Assembly (NCBI RefSeq): GCF_000382325.1
Contig: NZ_KB908056.1
Location: 273,722 to 337,721, forward strand
Source of the DNA: Woodsholea maritima DSM 17123
GTDB taxonomy: Bacteria; Pseudomonadota; Alphaproteobacteria; Caulobacterales; Maricaulaceae
Length of the DNA: 64,000 nt
Reading direction: 5' to 3'
Positions 54,377-63,849 of this stretch are shown here, in pieces; the stretch's first letter is position 1, and every line of letters begins with the position of its first letter. A program made the position numbers and the translations under genes. The notes beneath the pieces were generated by a model, which ran no database searches, was not told the DNA's origin, and was given only the letters and a program-made list of their open reading frames with translations.

Positions 54377-56164
54377 TTAGAAAGCCTCTACCTCGAGGGC
54401 CATCATGCTGGTGGCACCGGCGCGGATCTTATTGAGATGCGCATCGGCTTCAGGCAGCCAGCGTTCGACGAAATAGGTCGCGGTTTTGATCTTGGCAGAA
54501 TAATGAGGGTCCTGCGAGCCTTCTGCCAATTTGATCAGCGAGGCTTTGGCCATGCGCGCCCACATATAGGCAAAGCAGGTCAGGCCAAACAGGTGGAGAT
54601 AATCGTGCGAGCCCGCACCGGCATTATCAAAGTTTTCCAAGCCCTTCTCGACCATCCAATCGGTGGCAGATTTCAGCTTTTCCTTCACGCCCGCCAGCCC
54701 GTCGATGAAAGGCTTCATCGCTTCATCGCTGGCATGTTCGGCAATATACCCATCTAATTCCGCCATGAAGGTGGTGTAGGGGCGCATGCCGCGCATGGCC
54801 AGTTTACGGCCCACCAGATCGAGCGCCTGAACACCATTGGTGCCTTCATAGATCAGGGTGATACGCGCATCGCGAAGCAGCTGAGACAGACCCCATTCTT
54901 CGGTGAAGCCCGACCCGCCATGGACCTGAAGACCGGCTGAAACGCTGTCATAGCCCTTGCCCGTTAGATAGGCTTTCACGATGGGCGTCAGCAGCGCCAT
55001 ATAGTCAGAGGCCTTATCGCGCACCGCCTCATCGCTGGCGACATGTTCCAGATCGGCCTGAACCCCGATCCAGAAGGTGAAGGCCCGCGCGGCCTCAACG
55101 AAAACCTTCTGATCCATCAGCATACGGCGCACATCAGGGTGCACGATGATCGGATCAGCGGCTTGATTGGGTTCTTTTGGACCGGTCAAAGCGCGGCCCT
55201 GAATGCGGTCCTTGGCAAAGGCGAGCGAGTATTGATAGGCGGTTTCGGCCAGCGCATAGCCCTGAAGACCAACGCCCAGGCGCGCCTCATTCATCATGAT
55301 GAACATGATTTTGAGGCCTTTATTTTCCTCGCCTACCAGCCAGCCGGTCGCGCCATCATAATTCATCACACAGGTCGCATTGCCGTGGATGCCCATCTTC
55401 TCTTCCAGGCCGCCACATTGCAGGGCATTACGCACGCCCGGCGCACCATTTTCATCGGGAATGAATTTGGGAACCACAAACAGGGAAATGCCTTTCACCC
55501 CGTCGGGCGCACCCTCAACCCGGGCCAGCACCAGATGGATGATGTTTTGGCTCATCGGATGCTCACCGGCGGAGATCCAGATCTTCTGGCCGGTGATTTT
55601 ATAGCTGCCATCACCTTGCGGCACGGCTTTCGTGCGCAACAGGCCCAGATCCGTCCCGCAATGCGGCTCGGTCAAATTCATGGTGCCTGACCACTCACCC
55701 GAGATCATTTTCGGCAGATAGAGCGCTTTTTGCTCATTGCTGCCGCCATGATAGAGCGCCTGCGCCGCCCCCGCGGTCAGGCCGGGATACATACCAAAGG
55801 CCATATTGGTGGAGGTCACCATTTCGCTGGAGGCCAAATTCAACACATGCGGCAGGCCCTGCCCGCCATATTCAGGATCGAAAGAGAGGCCCGTCCAGCC
55901 ATTTTCCGTCATCTGGTCATAGGCCTCTTTGAAGCCTTCGGGCACGGTGACTTCACCGTCTTTCAAATGACAGCCCTGGGTGTCGCCAATTCTATTGAGC
56001 GGATGCAGGACATTTTCCGCAAACTTGCCGCTTTCTTCCAAGATCGCATCGACGATATCGGGACTGGCCTCAGAAAATCCGGGCAGATCGCTATATTGCT
56101 GGATATTCAAAACATCATTGAGAACAAAGCGATGGTCACGAAGGGGGGCGCGATAGGTGGGCAT
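54377..56164 (-). CDS. Acyl-CoA dehydrogenase with N- and C-terminal extensions
   Basis: The 595-residue product is the larger ACAD class. It has an N-terminal acyl-CoA dehydrogenase extension (MPTYRAPLRDHRFVLND), the core (LTEPHCGTDLGLLRTKA, ITGQKIWISAGEHPM), the catalytic Glu in LIYEGTNGVQALDL, and a C-terminal helical domain (about 470-595). It initiates oxidation of long or branched acyl-CoA. The start has gaggagac upstream. A MerR gene lies upstream and an operator-like dyad is located between them. Confidence 0.95.
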   Translation of the reverse strand: MPTYRAPLRDHRFVLNDVLNIQQYSDLPGFSEASPDIVDAILEESGKFAENVLHPLNRIGDTQGCHLKDGEVTVPEGFKEAYDQMTENGWTGLSFDPEYGGQGLPHVLNLASSEMVTSTNMAFGMYPGLTAGAAQALYHGGSNEQKALYLPKMISGEWSGTMNLTEPHCGTDLGLLRTKAVPQGDGSYKITGQKIWISAGEHPMSQNIIHLVLARVEGAPDGVKGISLFVVPKFIPDENGAPGVRNALQCGGLEEKMGIHGNATCVMNYDGATGWLVGEENKGLKIMFIMMNEARLGVGLQGYALAETAYQYSLAFAKDRIQGRALTGPKEPNQAADPIIVHPDVRRMLMDQKVFVEAARAFTFWIGVQADLEHVASDEAVRDKASDYMALLTPIVKAYLTGKGYDSVSAGLQVHGGSGFTEEWGLSQLLRDARITLIYEGTNGVQALDLVGRKLAMRGMRPYTTFMAELDGYIAEHASDEAMKPFIDGLAGVKEKLKSATDWMVEKGLENFDNAGAGSHDYLHLFGLTCFAYMWARMAKASLIKLAEGSQDPHYSAKIKTATYFVERWLPEADAHLNKIRAGATSMMALEVEAF

Positions 56165-56244
56165 TCTTGTCTCCTCGCCTGGGGCATCTTTTTTTTAAGC
56201 CTTGCGCATTTGAGCCCATGACGATGGGCGTGCGCAAGATATAG

Positions 56245-56260
56245 TTAACGTCTGCGTCAA
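56245..56260. promoter_or_regulatory. Putative MerR-type operator upstream of the acyl-CoA dehydrogenase
   Basis: TTAACGTCTGCGTCAA is an imperfect inverted repeat 81 bases before the ATG. It matches the merR promoter element (TTGACGTTCGCGTCAA on the minus strand, 56801-56816) at 13 of 16 positions. Confidence 0.6.
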
Positions 56261-56290
56261 TTTTCAACGGTGGTCCGGACCGATTTGGAC

Positions 56291-56779
56291 TTAGGCGTCC
56301 TCCTCAATCGCGCTGGACCAAGGCGCGAGACGCGCCGCCGCCAAAGCTTCAAAGGCGCGCGCACGGTGCTTGATATCTTCAGAGGGCTCGCGGTTTTCCA
56401 CCCGCTCCTCCATCCAACGACACCCGGCTTCCAGCTCACTTAAAGCCCCATCAATATCATCGCGCTGGCGGCGCAAATCCTTGATCCGGGCACGAAAGCG
56501 CACAATCGCCGCCTCCAAATGGGTCTTACCGCCCTGATCCAGCGCTTCGAGATCGAGCATCTCTTTGATGTCAGACAGGGCAAAACCTACGCGCTTGCCG
56601 CGCAGGATCAACACCAGGCGCGCGCGATCAGCGGCGGAGTAAATCCGGTTTGCGCCCTTGCGCTTGGGACTCAACAAACCCTTCTGCTCGTAATAGCGCA
56701 AGGTCCGCGCCGTCACATCAAAGGTTTCGGCCAGTTCGCGGATCGTAAACTCTGCGTGGGGCGGGACAATCTCTACCAT
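56291..56779 (-). CDS. MerR-family regulator of fatty-acid/acyl-CoA genes
   Basis: The 162-residue product has an N-terminal MerR helix-turn-helix (FTIRELAETFDVTARTLRYY) and a wing (LLSPKRKGANRIYSAADRARLVLILRGKRVGF). A coiled-coil dimer helix (about 80-125) follows with a single Cys (AGCRWMEE); it lacks a heavy-metal binding set. It resembles the LiuR-like MerR proteins that control acyl-CoA breakdown. An earlier ATG at 56791 is possible. A matching dyad lies upstream of its own gene and upstream of the adjacent acyl-CoA dehydrogenase. Confidence 0.88.
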   Translation of the reverse strand: MVEIVPPHAEFTIRELAETFDVTARTLRYYEQKGLLSPKRKGANRIYSAADRARLVLILRGKRVGFALSDIKEMLDLEALDQGGKTHLEAAIVRFRARIKDLRRQRDDIDGALSELEAGCRWMEERVENREPSEDIKHRARAFEALAAARLAPWSSAIEEDA

Positions 56780-56800
56780 AAGCGTCAGCATGCGACGAAG

Positions 56801-56816
56801 TTGACGCGAACGTCAA
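56801..56816. promoter_or_regulatory. Putative MerR-type operator upstream of merR
   Basis: TTGACGCGAACGTCAA is a near-perfect inverted repeat 22 bases before the merR start and is followed by another half site (cgtcaa). The same pattern occurs upstream of the acyl-CoA dehydrogenase gene, which fits autoregulation. Confidence 0.65.
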
Positions 56817-56945
56817 CGTCAATTTTATCCTCAAGGTGAATTTTATTTTCCGCCTACAGTCCCAGTCGCGGATCGCTTGCGCCCATGGCGCGTTATCCTT
56901 AATCAGGCTAAGATGAATTGATCATGTCGTGAAGGGGATCAGAGA

Positions 56946-58517
56946 ATGAACATCGCGCGTTACGGGATTATTTCTGGCCCCATCTTGTCTGGCCCCATCT
57001 TGTCTGGCCCCATCTTGTCTGGCCTTGCCGCTCTGGCCCTGACGACCAGCCTCAGCACACCAGTCTTCGCCGATCCCGCCTTTGGCCCTCACATTGATCT
57101 AGCAACCTATATAGATCAGCGCGGCGGCTTTGAGGGCCCGGCCTGGACCTTGAGCTTTGAGCACAGCGCGCGCCATATCTCCACCGGCGCGGTTGAAGGC
57201 CAACAGCCTCAAACCGAAAGCCCCTATCGGGTTCGCTTCGGCCAAGATTATGCGCTTGATTTCAATCAAGAGCGTGGACCCTGCCTCATCGACTTCAAGA
57301 CCGAGCGCACCCTATGTGACAGCGCGCAAGCCACCGCGCTGACCAACACCTCTTTCTTTGGCCCGGTCCGGCGCAATATTGATACCTATGTGGGCCTTTC
57401 TCAAAGCGGCCAGCGCGAGATCATCCAGTTCGGCGCGAACCAGACCTTTGAGCGTTTCTGGCTGGAAGCGGCCATGGGCGTGCGTGCGACCCAAGTCGAG
57501 CTGAGCGTCACCCTAGAGGGCGATCTTCACCATTTGAGCCGCGGTGAAGAGCGTGTGGCCACGTTGGATTTCACCGCCAGCGACAATCAGGCCGCGCTTG
57601 ATGGCCATGTGCTGACCAGTTTTACCCGCTGGGCAAGCCATAATCTGACCCTGCACCCGGACATTCTGGCCTATATCACCGAGGTCGGACACATCCCCAG
57701 CGCCATGACGTTCAAAGTCGTCAGCCCCGAAAGCCCTCAAGGGCGCATGGAGCATTGGCAGCTGACCAGCGCCACACCCAACCCGGACCTGCCGGAGCTT
57801 TTGAACGATAAAACCAGCTTCATCTTCCCGATTGAGGGCGAAGTGGGCGATGTAATTGAACATGCCGCGGCAGGGCTTTTCTCCTATCGCCCAACGCAGG
57901 AGAGCTTTCTCAGCGAATTTCAAGACGCGTTGGGCGAGGAGGATCCCGCCAAGGCACTTTTAATCGCCCATCAAGAAGCCTTTCACTTTGGCCCCTGCCC
58001 GCGTGAAACCATTGGTTCTTCGCGCCTGGTATGCGCCAGCCTTCAAGGTTTGACGAATGCGGGTGTCGGCAATGCCCGCTTTGAAGCGCTTAATGATGTT
58101 TTGATGCGCCTGGGCCAGGTGAATTATGTCGATCTGGAAGCCGCGCTGAGCCCCTATCTAAACGCCGATGGCCATGCCGGGGCGGGGGCCAATCTGATCT
58201 ATGGCCTTGAGCTGAGCCGTTTGGCGCAAAGCGACACGACTTTGATCGAGGATAGTGCCCTTTCCCCGCAAAGCGCTTTAAATGCTGCCCTCCTCAAAGA
58301 TCCCATGGCCGGGGATACGTATTGGTATCTCGCTCAACATGCGATTGCCAGCGGGAACTATGATCAAGGCTGGGCCTATTTAGATCTGGCGCGCGCCGGG
58401 GCGCAGATCGAAAAGACCCCCGCTTTAGACCAGGCCGAAGCCATCGAATCACGGCTCAAAGCCCTGGCGCCGGGATTCTTCCTGCCCAGTGAAGAAAATC
58501 TTCAGATTTCTGAATAA
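56946..58517 (+). CDS. Secreted protein with a 15-bp tandem repeat inside its signal peptide
   Basis: The 523-residue product has a signal peptide in which the pentapeptide SGPIL is repeated three times (residues about 10-25), then GLAALALTTSLSTPVFAD. The mature protein has strand-rich N-terminal parts, and the last third has helical repeat-like segments (YWYLAQHAIASGNYDQGWAYL, about 465-485). Four cysteines occur in two pairs (CLIDF/TLCD and GPCPR/LVCAS). I recognise no family. The ATG at 56946 follows agaga and fits. Confidence 0.72.
   Translation: MNIARYGIISGPILSGPILSGPILSGLAALALTTSLSTPVFADPAFGPHIDLATYIDQRGGFEGPAWTLSFEHSARHISTGAVEGQQPQTESPYRVRFGQDYALDFNQERGPCLIDFKTERTLCDSAQATALTNTSFFGPVRRNIDTYVGLSQSGQREIIQFGANQTFERFWLEAAMGVRATQVELSVTLEGDLHHLSRGEERVATLDFTASDNQAALDGHVLTSFTRWASHNLTLHPDILAYITEVGHIPSAMTFKVVSPESPQGRMEHWQLTSATPNPDLPELLNDKTSFIFPIEGEVGDVIEHAAAGLFSYRPTQESFLSEFQDALGEEDPAKALLIAHQEAFHFGPCPRETIGSSRLVCASLQGLTNAGVGNARFEALNDVLMRLGQVNYVDLEAALSPYLNADGHAGAGANLIYGLELSRLAQSDTTLIEDSALSPQSALNAALLKDPMAGDTYWYLAQHAIASGNYDQGWAYLDLARAGAQIEKTPALDQAEAIESRLKALAPGFFLPSEENLQISE
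56973..57024 (+). repeat. 15-bp tandem repeat, 3.5 copies, in frame
   Basis: The unit tctggccccatcttg repeats three times with a partial fourth copy, with no substitutions. Being 15 bases, each unit adds five residues and keeps the frame, so slippage would change signal peptide length, not break the gene. Confidence 0.92.
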
Positions 58518-58540
58518 ATATTAGCGCGAAACCCCAGGCG

Positions 58541-58556
58541 TTAACGCTGCATTAAC
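58541..58556. promoter_or_regulatory. CtrA box upstream of the podJ-like gene
   Basis: TTAA-CGCTGCA-TTAAC matches the CtrA consensus TTAA-N7-TTAAC exactly. It lies 155 bases before the start. GANTC sites lie at 58612-58616 and 58705-58709, and another TTAACC at 58665. In Caulobacter, CtrA and CcrM/GcrA act on cell-cycle promoters of this kind. Confidence 0.72.
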
Positions 58557-58711
58557 CGCACCAACGGCTCTTGATTTTATGGGAGTTTGGTGCGGTGCGC
58601 GCCCCAACAGCGATTCGGTGTGGATATACCACATCTTGAGGGGGCAGACATGGTTTACACAATATTAACCGCTCGATACCGTCTACCCATTGAGTGATGG
58701 AGTTGAGTCGT

Positions 58712-61700
58712 ATGGCGTCGGGAACGCCCTGGAGCATTAAAGGCATTGACCCTCGTGCCCGTGCAATCGCGAAAAGCGCTGCGCGCAAGGAAGGCATGAC
58801 TTTGGGCGAATGGCTAAACAGCGTGATCCTTGAGGATGGCGAACCTGCGGCTGAGCGCTCCAAGCCCTGGGACAAGCTGGCGGGTTTTCCCGGCTTTGCC
58901 CGTCCTGGCGGCGGTGGCGGGGATGATGATGGCCCCGGCGACGAAGACAGTGAGCTGAACAATATCGTCCAACGCTTGTCCGAGCGTTTGGAAGCGGCCG
59001 AGCAACGCTCTGCCCTCGCGCTGACCGGTGTTGACCATTCCGTGCTTAATCTCGCGCGCCGTTTGGAACGGATTGAGGAAGAGCGCGATCAGCATGATAG
59101 CGATCTTGATGAAACCCTGGTGCGCACCCGCGCGGCCCAGGAAGAATTGCTCGACCGGATCCGCAAGCTGGAACGTCAAGACCCTGCGCAAATCACGCCG
59201 GAGAGCGTCAAAGCCATAGAAAAGGCGGTGGGTAAAATCGCTCAGCGCCTGTTTGAGACGGAAAACACCGTACGCTCTGAGCTGCAACACGCTGAAAGCC
59301 GCGATGACAAAGCTCAATCGGATCTCGAAAAAACCACCAAAGCCCTTTCGACCCGCCTGGAAGACATCGAAAAGCGGGCAAAGGGTGAATATAACGAGCT
59401 GAAAGACCTGTTAGAGAGCCGCGAGCGGCGCGCCACGGAAGGTCTGCAAGGGCTCTATGATGCCACGCGCGCCATGCAATTGCGCCTGTCACAAGCCGAA
59501 GAGCATACCGATCACGCGGCCAAAGCGCTCTCCACCCATCAAGAGATGTTTGAACAGCGCCTGCGTGAGATTGAAAGCCGCAGTGCGGGATCTGTCTCCA
59601 CCCAGTCCTTCCAGCGCCGCTTTGAGCATCTTTCTGATGAGCTCGCTCAAGTCATCGCGCGCACCCGCAGTGAGCTGGCCAATGAGATCAGCCGCGCCAG
59701 CCAGGCCCCGCGAGTGGATCAAATCGAAGCCGCGTTAAAAGCCGCTGAGAGCCGGATCGAAGCTGCCGAAGCGCGCCATTCTCAGGCGCTGGCTAAAATC
59801 GGCACGGAAATCGGACGCATGGCGCGCGCCATGGATCGCCGTTTGAAAGAGACCGAGCGCCGGGTTCAAGTTCAGGCACAAGCGCCCGCCCCGCGTCCTG
59901 TTCAACCCAGCGCCCATATCGAAGCGCGCCTGGATGAAGTGCGCCGCGAAAGCACCGATGCCGTAAAGCGGATCGGCGAAGAAGTCTCCAAGCTGGGCAA
60001 TAACTTAGCTGAACGCGTTAGCGAGGCCGAAGCCCGCTCGGCCGCCGCCGTCGAAGCGGCCGGTGAGCGTATGGCGCAGATGCTTGAGCGTTTGGAAAGC
60101 CAACGCGTTGCAAGCCCGGAAGCAGATTTGGAAGCGCGCATTTCCGCCTCAGAAGAGCGCACCGCGCGCCGCATAGAGGAAGCCATGCAAGGGGTTCATC
60201 AACGGCTCGACATCGCGCGCGCCGAAACGCACGAGGCCTTATCCCCGGTGCAACGCGCCATGACCGCGCTCGCCGAACGGCTCGAAGCGATTGAACAACG
60301 CCATCCCGGTGCCCATGCCGCGCGCACCCAACACGCCCCCGCCCAAGAGGATGCTGGGGAATGGATCGAAGCCCAACCCCAACAGCCCTATACGCCGCAA
60401 GCGCCCAAGGCCGAGCCCACGGGGGGGGCCAATCGCGATTTTGATGAGCCGCTGCCCTTACCGCCCGGCTATAATCTGGGGGCCCAGCCGCACAGCGATC
60501 CGGCCTTGGAAGACGATGGCTTCATCCTGAACGCCCTTGATATGCCAAGCCAGCAGCCCCAGGGCGCGCGCCAGCCTCAAGCGCAGGCGCAGACAGCCCA
60601 GCCTCACATGGCTCAAACTCAGGCAGCACAAACTCAGGCGGCTCCGGCTCAACCCCAAAACGCGCCGCAGCCCCAGGCGCAACCGGCCAAACCCGCCCCC
60701 TTGGGGGCCACGGCCAACGCTGAATTCCTGGCGGCCGCACGCAAAAGCACCCGCACGGGGCAGAACAGCTATAATCAAGCCATGGGGGCTGCGCCGATGG
60801 CGAGCGCGCCGGTCCAGGGCCTGAGCCTTCCCAAAGCCCAGGGCGGACGCTTACTTCTGATCGGACTTCTCGTCGTGGGGTTCTTGACGATTGGCTCGGC
60901 CTTTGCGCTGTTGATGCTGGATCGTACGGGGTCTGAACCCCGTCAGGCCCAAGCCAATACCGATGCGGTTTCGCAATTATTCGCGGCTACGCCCTCTTCT
61001 GCGCAAGAGCCACCGGTCGCTGAGCCTCAACAGCCCCCGCAGACGGAGGGCGAAGGCGAAGCGCGCCCTTTTGATCCAGACCAAGGCAGCGCACGCCCGG
61101 ACTCCCTTTCCAGCGCCGCAGATGAGACACCCCTTGAGGCTCCGCGTGAGGCCCAATCTGCGCCTGCACCGCGCCTAGAAACACCCGCCCAAAATGTGGA
61201 GCCGCAACCCATTGGCGCCGCGCAAGAGCCAGGCGCACAAGACCTAGGCGCGCCCAGCCCGGCGGTTGAGCGCGCTGCCCCGCCGCTGACTTTAGAAGCC
61301 GCCGCCGCTCAAGGTCATCCCATTGCACGCTATCAATTGGGCCTGCGCCTCTATCGCGAAGGTGAGTTCGCGGATGCCGCCGCGCTGTTGCGCCGCGCCG
61401 CGGAACAAGGCGTGCCTGATGCCCAATATCGCTATGCCAAAATGTTGGAACGCGGCGAAGGCATGGAGCAAGATTTCCTGGGCGCTGCGCGTTGGAACCA
61501 GGAAGCGGCCGAAGCCGGTCATGGCCGGGCCATGCATAATATGGGCGTGCTTCTGGTGACCGGTCAGATGGGCGAGCCTGATTATGAACGTGCCAAGCGC
61601 TGGTTTGAGCTGGCCGCCCTGCATGGCGTGGCCGATTCGCAAAACAATCTGGCGCTGTTCTTTGAGCGCGGTATTGGCGGTACAGCGCAAAGCCTGCCCG

Positions 61701-62086
61701 ATGCCTATGCCTGGTATTCGATCTTGGCCCAAAGCGGCGATGAAGCCGCACCCGAACGCGTCGCGGCGCTGCGCCCGCAAATCAGCCCAGAAGCCGCGGC
61801 CCAAGCCGATCAGGTCGCACGCCAATTTACCCCCCGCCCTCTCGATCCAATTGTTCAAGGCCAATATGGCCCACAAGCCTGGGACCAGGGAGAAAATTCA
61901 GTTTCTGTTCAACGTGCACAAACTTTATTAGCACGCTTGGGCTATGATGTGGGTCCAACCGATGGTGATGTCGGACCCAAAACGCGGGAGGCCATTATCG
62001 CTTATCAAAGCGAGCATAATCTTGATCAAACCGGAACGATTGACGCAGCGCTGATTGCACGCCTAGAGCGCACAGACGGGCGTTAA
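58712..62086 (+). CDS. podJ: PodJ-like polar localisation factor with Sel1 repeats and peptidoglycan-binding domain
   Basis: The 1124-residue product has the PodJ-type N-terminus (SGTPWSIKGIDPRARAIA, MTLGEWLN). A long cytosolic coiled coil (about 90-560), a proline/alanine/glutamine-rich linker, one membrane helix (LLLIGLLVVGFLTIGSAFALL, about 713-733), a periplasmic Sel1 repeat array (about 864-1012) and a peptidoglycan-binding domain (about 1062-1124) follow. Caulobacter PodJ has the same order and recruits polar proteins such as PleC. The start at 58712 has ggag upstream; a GTG 18 bases earlier is less likely. A CtrA box lies upstream. Confidence 0.88.
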   Translation: MASGTPWSIKGIDPRARAIAKSAARKEGMTLGEWLNSVILEDGEPAAERSKPWDKLAGFPGFARPGGGGGDDDGPGDEDSELNNIVQRLSERLEAAEQRSALALTGVDHSVLNLARRLERIEEERDQHDSDLDETLVRTRAAQEELLDRIRKLERQDPAQITPESVKAIEKAVGKIAQRLFETENTVRSELQHAESRDDKAQSDLEKTTKALSTRLEDIEKRAKGEYNELKDLLESRERRATEGLQGLYDATRAMQLRLSQAEEHTDHAAKALSTHQEMFEQRLREIESRSAGSVSTQSFQRRFEHLSDELAQVIARTRSELANEISRASQAPRVDQIEAALKAAESRIEAAEARHSQALAKIGTEIGRMARAMDRRLKETERRVQVQAQAPAPRPVQPSAHIEARLDEVRRESTDAVKRIGEEVSKLGNNLAERVSEAEARSAAAVEAAGERMAQMLERLESQRVASPEADLEARISASEERTARRIEEAMQGVHQRLDIARAETHEALSPVQRAMTALAERLEAIEQRHPGAHAARTQHAPAQEDAGEWIEAQPQQPYTPQAPKAEPTGGANRDFDEPLPLPPGYNLGAQPHSDPALEDDGFILNALDMPSQQPQGARQPQAQAQTAQPHMAQTQAAQTQAAPAQPQNAPQPQAQPAKPAPLGATANAEFLAAARKSTRTGQNSYNQAMGAAPMASAPVQGLSLPKAQGGRLLLIGLLVVGFLTIGSAFALLMLDRTGSEPRQAQANTDAVSQLFAATPSSAQEPPVAEPQQPPQTEGEGEARPFDPDQGSARPDSLSSAADETPLEAPREAQSAPAPRLETPAQNVEPQPIGAAQEPGAQDLGAPSPAVERAAPPLTLEAAAAQGHPIARYQLGLRLYREGEFADAAALLRRAAEQGVPDAQYRYAKMLERGEGMEQDFLGAARWNQEAAEAGHGRAMHNMGVLLVTGQMGEPDYERAKRWFELAALHGVADSQNNLALFFERGIGGTAQSLPDAYAWYSILAQSGDEAAPERVAALRPQISPEAAAQADQVARQFTPRPLDPIVQGQYGPQAWDQGENSVSVQRAQTLLARLGYDVGPTDGDVGPKTREAIIAYQSEHNLDQTGTIDAALIARLERTDGR

Positions 62087-62091
62087 GCCCG

Positions 62092-63018
62092 ATGCAAATC
62101 TACCTGCCGATCGCGGAAATTTCGATCAATATTTTCCTGCTCTTAGGATTAGGGGCCGGGGTCGGCTTTCTATCGGGTATATTTGGCGTCGGCGGCGGGT
62201 TTTTGATGACACCGCTGTTGATTTTCATCGGCATTCCCCCCGCCGTGGCCGTTTCGACCCAAGCCAATCAGGTGATTGCCTCCTCCGCCTCGGGCGCGTT
62301 GACGCATTGGCGCCGCCAAGCCATTGATATCAAGATGGGACTTCTCCTGCTGATCGGCGGCTCACTGGGCTCCGTTCTTGGGGTTTTCCTCTTCACATGG
62401 CTGCGAACCCTGGGTCAGATCGACCTTTTCGTCTCGCTGGCTTATGTCGCGCTCCTCTCCATCATTGGCGGGTTGATGCTGGTCGAAAGCGTCAATGCCC
62501 TACGCAAAAAATTCCTGGGCAAGGGCGATGACAAGGCCAATCCGCGCCGCAAACGCCGCCTGATTGACCGGCTGCCTTTCAAAGTGCGTTTTGCGCGCTC
62601 TGGGCTCTATATCAGTGTGATCCCGCCTTTATTCATGGGCTTTTCGGTTGGGGCATTGGCCGCAATGCTGGGCATTGGGGGCGGCTTCATCATGCTTCCG
62701 GCCATGATTTATATCCTGCGCATGCCGGCCAATGTCGTGGTGGGAACCTCGCTGTTCCAGATCCTCTTCGTCACCGCGCTGACCACCTATCTTCAAGCGG
62801 CGCAAAACCAAACCGTCGACATTGTTCTGGCCCTCACCTTGATTGTGGGCGGGGTGATCGGGGCGCAATTTGGCGCGCGCCTGGGCCAGCGCCTTCCGGC
62901 GGAAGAATTGCGCACGGGCCTAGCCTTGCTGGTTCTGGGCGTTGGGGTCAAGCTCGCCTGGGATCTGGGCTCAGAGCCCAGTGATATGTTTGAAATTATT
63001 CAGACCGGGGTGAAGTGA
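62092..63018 (+). CDS. TSUP-family transporter (TauE/SafE type)
   Basis: The 308-residue membrane protein has two TSUP halves: FLSGIFGVGGGFLMTPLL near the N-terminus and ALAAMLGIGGGFIMLPAMIYILRMP in the second half, with a basic cytosolic loop between (KANPRRKRRLIDRL). It probably exports sulfite or a small organic sulfonate or sulfur acid. It begins five bases after podJ. The next gene overlaps its stop codon, so TSUP and TIGR02186 are coupled. Confidence 0.93.
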   Translation: MQIYLPIAEISINIFLLLGLGAGVGFLSGIFGVGGGFLMTPLLIFIGIPPAVAVSTQANQVIASSASGALTHWRRQAIDIKMGLLLLIGGSLGSVLGVFLFTWLRTLGQIDLFVSLAYVALLSIIGGLMLVESVNALRKKFLGKGDDKANPRRKRRLIDRLPFKVRFARSGLYISVIPPLFMGFSVGALAAMLGIGGGFIMLPAMIYILRMPANVVVGTSLFQILFVTALTTYLQAAQNQTVDIVLALTLIVGGVIGAQFGARLGQRLPAEELRTGLALLVLGVGVKLAWDLGSEPSDMFEIIQTGVK

Positions 63019-63839
63019 TGATGCGCGCCCTTCTCCTCACCTCGCTCCTCATCCTCATCAGCACACTCAATAGCGCCTTGGCCGCCCCGCCCGATGAGTT
63101 AGAGCGCGAGGCCGATATCGTTGCCGCTCTATCCCAGACGACCGTCGAGATCCGCTCCAATTTTGCCGGGGCGGATTTGATTTTATTTGGCGCAATTGCA
63201 GGCTTTCAAGACGGCGATGATGTCGCGGTGGTGGTGCGCGGGCCGGCCAGTGATTTACGCGTGATGCGTAAAGAGCGCAGCTTCGGCATCTGGATCAATC
63301 GCGCGCCGGTGCGCTTTGAAGAGGTCTCTGGCTATTATGCCGTGGCCTCGACCCGGCCCCTGAAAGACATGGGCACGTTCTCGGCCCTGAGGCGCAACCA
63401 AATCGGGCGCGATCATGTGCGCCTGAATGCCCCCGAAACCCAGCGCCGCGAGACCCGCTTTGGCGTCAGGGATGTGTTGGTTTCGGATCTCGGCTCGGAG
63501 ATAGTTGATTATCGCGAAGCCTTGGGCCGGATCAAAGGACGCGCGGGGCTTTATGTCGAAACCCCCGGTGGGGTGACGATTTTGGAAGGCGGGCTGTTCC
63601 AAGCGCGCCTGCGCCTACCGCCCGCCACGCCCGTGGGCGATTATGTCGCCGATGTCTATCTCTTCCGCGCTGGTCAGCCCATCGCCAGCCGTCAGATTTA
63701 TCTTGATGTGCGTAAAGCCGGGTTGGAGCGCGCGATTTATGATCATGCCCATAACCATCCCCATCTTTATGGGTTAATCTGCGTCCTACTCGCGGTCTTC
63801 GCCGGATGGGCCGCGGCCGAGATTTTCCGTCGCCGCTAG
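63018..63839 (+). CDS. TIGR02186-family membrane protein
   Basis: The 273-residue product starts with a signal-like helix (MMRALLLTSLLILISTLN), has a strand-rich periplasmic domain (DIVAALSQTTVEIRSNFAGADL, about 35-225) and a C-terminal membrane helix (YGLICVLLAVFAGWAAAEIF, about 248-268). It belongs to the TIGR02186 family, whose genes usually sit next to a TSUP transporter in Alphaproteobacteria, as here. The start overlaps the TSUP stop (TGATG), and a GTG three bases upstream is possible. It may help the transporter. Confidence 0.88.
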   Translation: MMRALLLTSLLILISTLNSALAAPPDELEREADIVAALSQTTVEIRSNFAGADLILFGAIAGFQDGDDVAVVVRGPASDLRVMRKERSFGIWINRAPVRFEEVSGYYAVASTRPLKDMGTFSALRRNQIGRDHVRLNAPETQRRETRFGVRDVLVSDLGSEIVDYREALGRIKGRAGLYVETPGGVTILEGGLFQARLRLPPATPVGDYVADVYLFRAGQPIASRQIYLDVRKAGLERAIYDHAHNHPHLYGLICVLLAVFAGWAAAEIFRRR

Positions 63840-63849
63840 GGGAAAGACC

